Assembly (NCBI RefSeq): GCF_003814815.1
Contig: NZ_RKQQ01000006.1
Span: 62,001 to 126,000, forward strand
Source: Salisediminibacterium halotolerans
Lineage (GTDB): Bacteria > Bacillota > Bacilli > Bacillales > Salisediminibacteriaceae
Length of the DNA: 64,000 nt
Reading direction: 5' to 3'
The position numbers and the translations under genes were made by a program. Under the pieces are notes generated by a model. The model was given only the letters and a program-made list of their open reading frames with translations, was not told the origin of the DNA and searched no databases. Shown here one piece after another: positions 62,857 to 64,000 of the stretch; positions within the stretch are counted from its first letter, which is position 1; each line of letters starts with the position of its first letter.

Positions 62857-64000
62857 ATGAAGGTGAAATTTATTACTGTAAATAATTTGGGGTCAGAAGA
62901 TAATAATAAAATAATTGAGCATTTTTTCAAATTTGGTTATTTTAATGAGCAACTTCCTCAATGCTTTGATAGTAATGATTTATATATTAATTTCGAAAAA
63001 ATTAAAAGCTTTAATGATAAGAAGAATCCTTCTGAACCAGCCACCTTAACTGTTGCTAAGAATGAGAATGCTAGAAGAGAAATAAAAGTTCCGAACCCAA
63101 TACATCAAACCAAATTATTCAACATCTTGATCGATAATATTGTTGATATTAAAGAGAAAATTGATTTAGGTAACCGGACTTTATCTAACCCTTTTATTGA
63201 AAAAGATTTTTATGAAGAAATAATGTTAGATATACCTTTCAAAAATCGAAGAAGCACATTTAGATTTAACTTATACAAAAAAATGAATAGTTCAATGGGA
63301 TATCGCTATATTTACAAATTAGATTTAGCAAATTTCTATGACTCAATTTACACTCACGCTATCGAGTGGGCAATTGTAGGGAAAGAAGTTGCAAAAAATA
63401 AGGATGGCAATAAAGCTAATAAATTAGGTGAACAATTAGATAAAGGTGTTAGAAATACAAACTCTAGAGAAACATCTGGTATCCCTACTGGACCTTTTAG
63501 TTCACGTATCCTCTCAGAATTAATATTAATTTCAATTGATGAAGAGTTGCTTCAGCTAAAAACTGAAAGTGGAATAGATTTTGAATTTCTTCACTATAAT
63601 GATGATTATGAATTTTATTTTAAAACGGAATTAGATTACTTGAAAATTATAAGTTTAATTAAATCCGTTTTCACTAAATATAGATTGAAAATTAATGAAT
63701 CGAAATGTGAATTTCTTGAATATCCCTATCACAACAATATAGATATGAAAGAAGAATATGAATTTTATTTAAAAAAATATAAAGATTCAAATGATAATTA
63801 TCAGAAGACAGATATTATTGTTCGGCTGTTTTTTAAGGCTGATGAATTTTACAAACAGGGATATAAAGGTGCCTATAAGTATTTATATAAGGTTATTAAA
63901 GGCTATGATTTAAGCGTTGTATGGGGAGCTGTTGAACCGTTCTTTTTAGGACATATTTTAATCAAACCCGACCTTACCAAATATATATCAGAAATTATAT
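62857..64000 (+). CDS. Reverse transcriptase of the UG/Abi type (partial, runs off the end)
   Basis: An open frame continues to the last base; 381 residues are visible. It has the RT motifs: motif A KLDLANFYDSIYTHAIEWAI (Asp about residue 156), the GIPTGPFSSRILSELIL line, and motif C HYNDDYEFYF with the catalytic Asp pair (about 249-250). The upstream lines LPQCFDSNDLYINF and RREIKVPNPIHQ and the SIYTHAIEWA form of motif A are those of unknown-group/abortive-infection RTs (DRT class), not of group II introns or retrons. An earlier in-frame ATG at 62812 lacks a ribosome site; neither start is well supported. Very AT-rich. The C-terminus, which would decide the subtype, is outside. Confidence 0.8.
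   Translation, partial: MKVKFITVNNLGSEDNNKIIEHFFKFGYFNEQLPQCFDSNDLYINFEKIKSFNDKKNPSEPATLTVAKNENARREIKVPNPIHQTKLFNILIDNIVDIKEKIDLGNRTLSNPFIEKDFYEEIMLDIPFKNRRSTFRFNLYKKMNSSMGYRYIYKLDLANFYDSIYTHAIEWAIVGKEVAKNKDGNKANKLGEQLDKGVRNTNSRETSGIPTGPFSSRILSELILISIDEELLQLKTESGIDFEFLHYNDDYEFYFKTELDYLKIISLIKSVFTKYRLKINESKCEFLEYPYHNNIDMKEEYEFYLKKYKDSNDNYQKTDIIVRLFFKADEFYKQGYKGAYKYLYKVIKGYDLSVVWGAVEPFFLGHILIKPDLTKYISEII

Noticed and set aside
1-64000. CRISPR arrays, tRNA, rRNA or riboswitches
   Set aside because: No regularly spaced repeats, no cloverleaf or rRNA-like sequence, and no leader with a recognisable riboswitch core was seen by eye; a covariance-model scan could not be run.
1-64000. Insertion sequences with transposase genes
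   Set aside because: No transposase or integrase domain appears in any substantial frame; the mobile-looking features here are non-coding repeats and duplications only.

Overview
The window comes from a low-to-mid GC Gram-positive of the Bacillaceae type. The signs are strong AGGAGG-like ribosome sites, TTG and GTG starts, Rho-independent terminators after most operons, and genes typical of Bacillus relatives: a SasA/YwaC-like alarmone synthetase, an LnrJKLMN-like (YfiJKLMN) module, a class I aldolase of the Staphylococcus/Bacillus type and a DUF4181 protein. Many exported and membrane proteins are rich in Asp and Glu, which hints at a halotolerant or alkaliphilic host; that is inference only.

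Layout. 1-3.8 kb: the tail of an ABC ATPase, its FtsX-type permease, a broken ferritin copy, a metallo-beta-lactamase-fold hydrolase and a MazG-like protein. 4.3-8.8 kb: a lipid-modification operon made of a CFA-like methyltransferase, an FAD oxidoreductase and a DUF1365-CFA synthase fusion, behind a SigB-like promoter. 9.2-15.4 kb: a sulfur/persulfide block made of a YeeE/YedE transporter, CoA-disulfide reductase-rhodanese, an amino-acid permease and a divergent TsoY-like membrane protein, with FNR/CRP-like and CsoR/CstR-like operator candidates. 15.5-16.2 kb: the intact ferritin, preceded by a duplicated scrap of the ftsX tail from 2.4 kb. The whole 2.5-15.6 kb block therefore lies between direct repeats and looks inserted. 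16.4-25.2 kb: DUF418 protein, a broken LysM polysaccharide deacetylase, an alpha/beta hydrolase, a YegS-type lipid kinase, the alarmone synthetase and an amidase. Two copies of an intergenic element sit here, each enclosed by matching terminator hairpins.

25.3-38.2 kb is a membrane-stress region: an OmpR-type two-component pair with an MMPL exporter, then an Lnr-like two-component/ABC module flanked by two paralogous promoter-plus-membrane-protein units, one of them frameshifted. 38.3-45.9 kb: a KAP NTPase, class I aldolase, a chemotaxis receptor and a PAS-GGDEF-EAL protein.

46-64 kb is rich in defence genes: McrBC, a Gabija-like GajA/GajB pair with an HNH protein and a decayed upstream gene in AT-rich DNA, a nuclease-helicase of the DUF2075 type followed by a DnaQ-BRCT exonuclease, and finally a reverse transcriptase of the UG/Abi type running off the window end. 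Housekeeping-like genes (amine oxidase, an EcsC-like protein, aldehyde dehydrogenase) are interspersed. The best candidates for an undescribed system are the helicase-exonuclease-reverse transcriptase cluster and the Gabija variant with extra genes.
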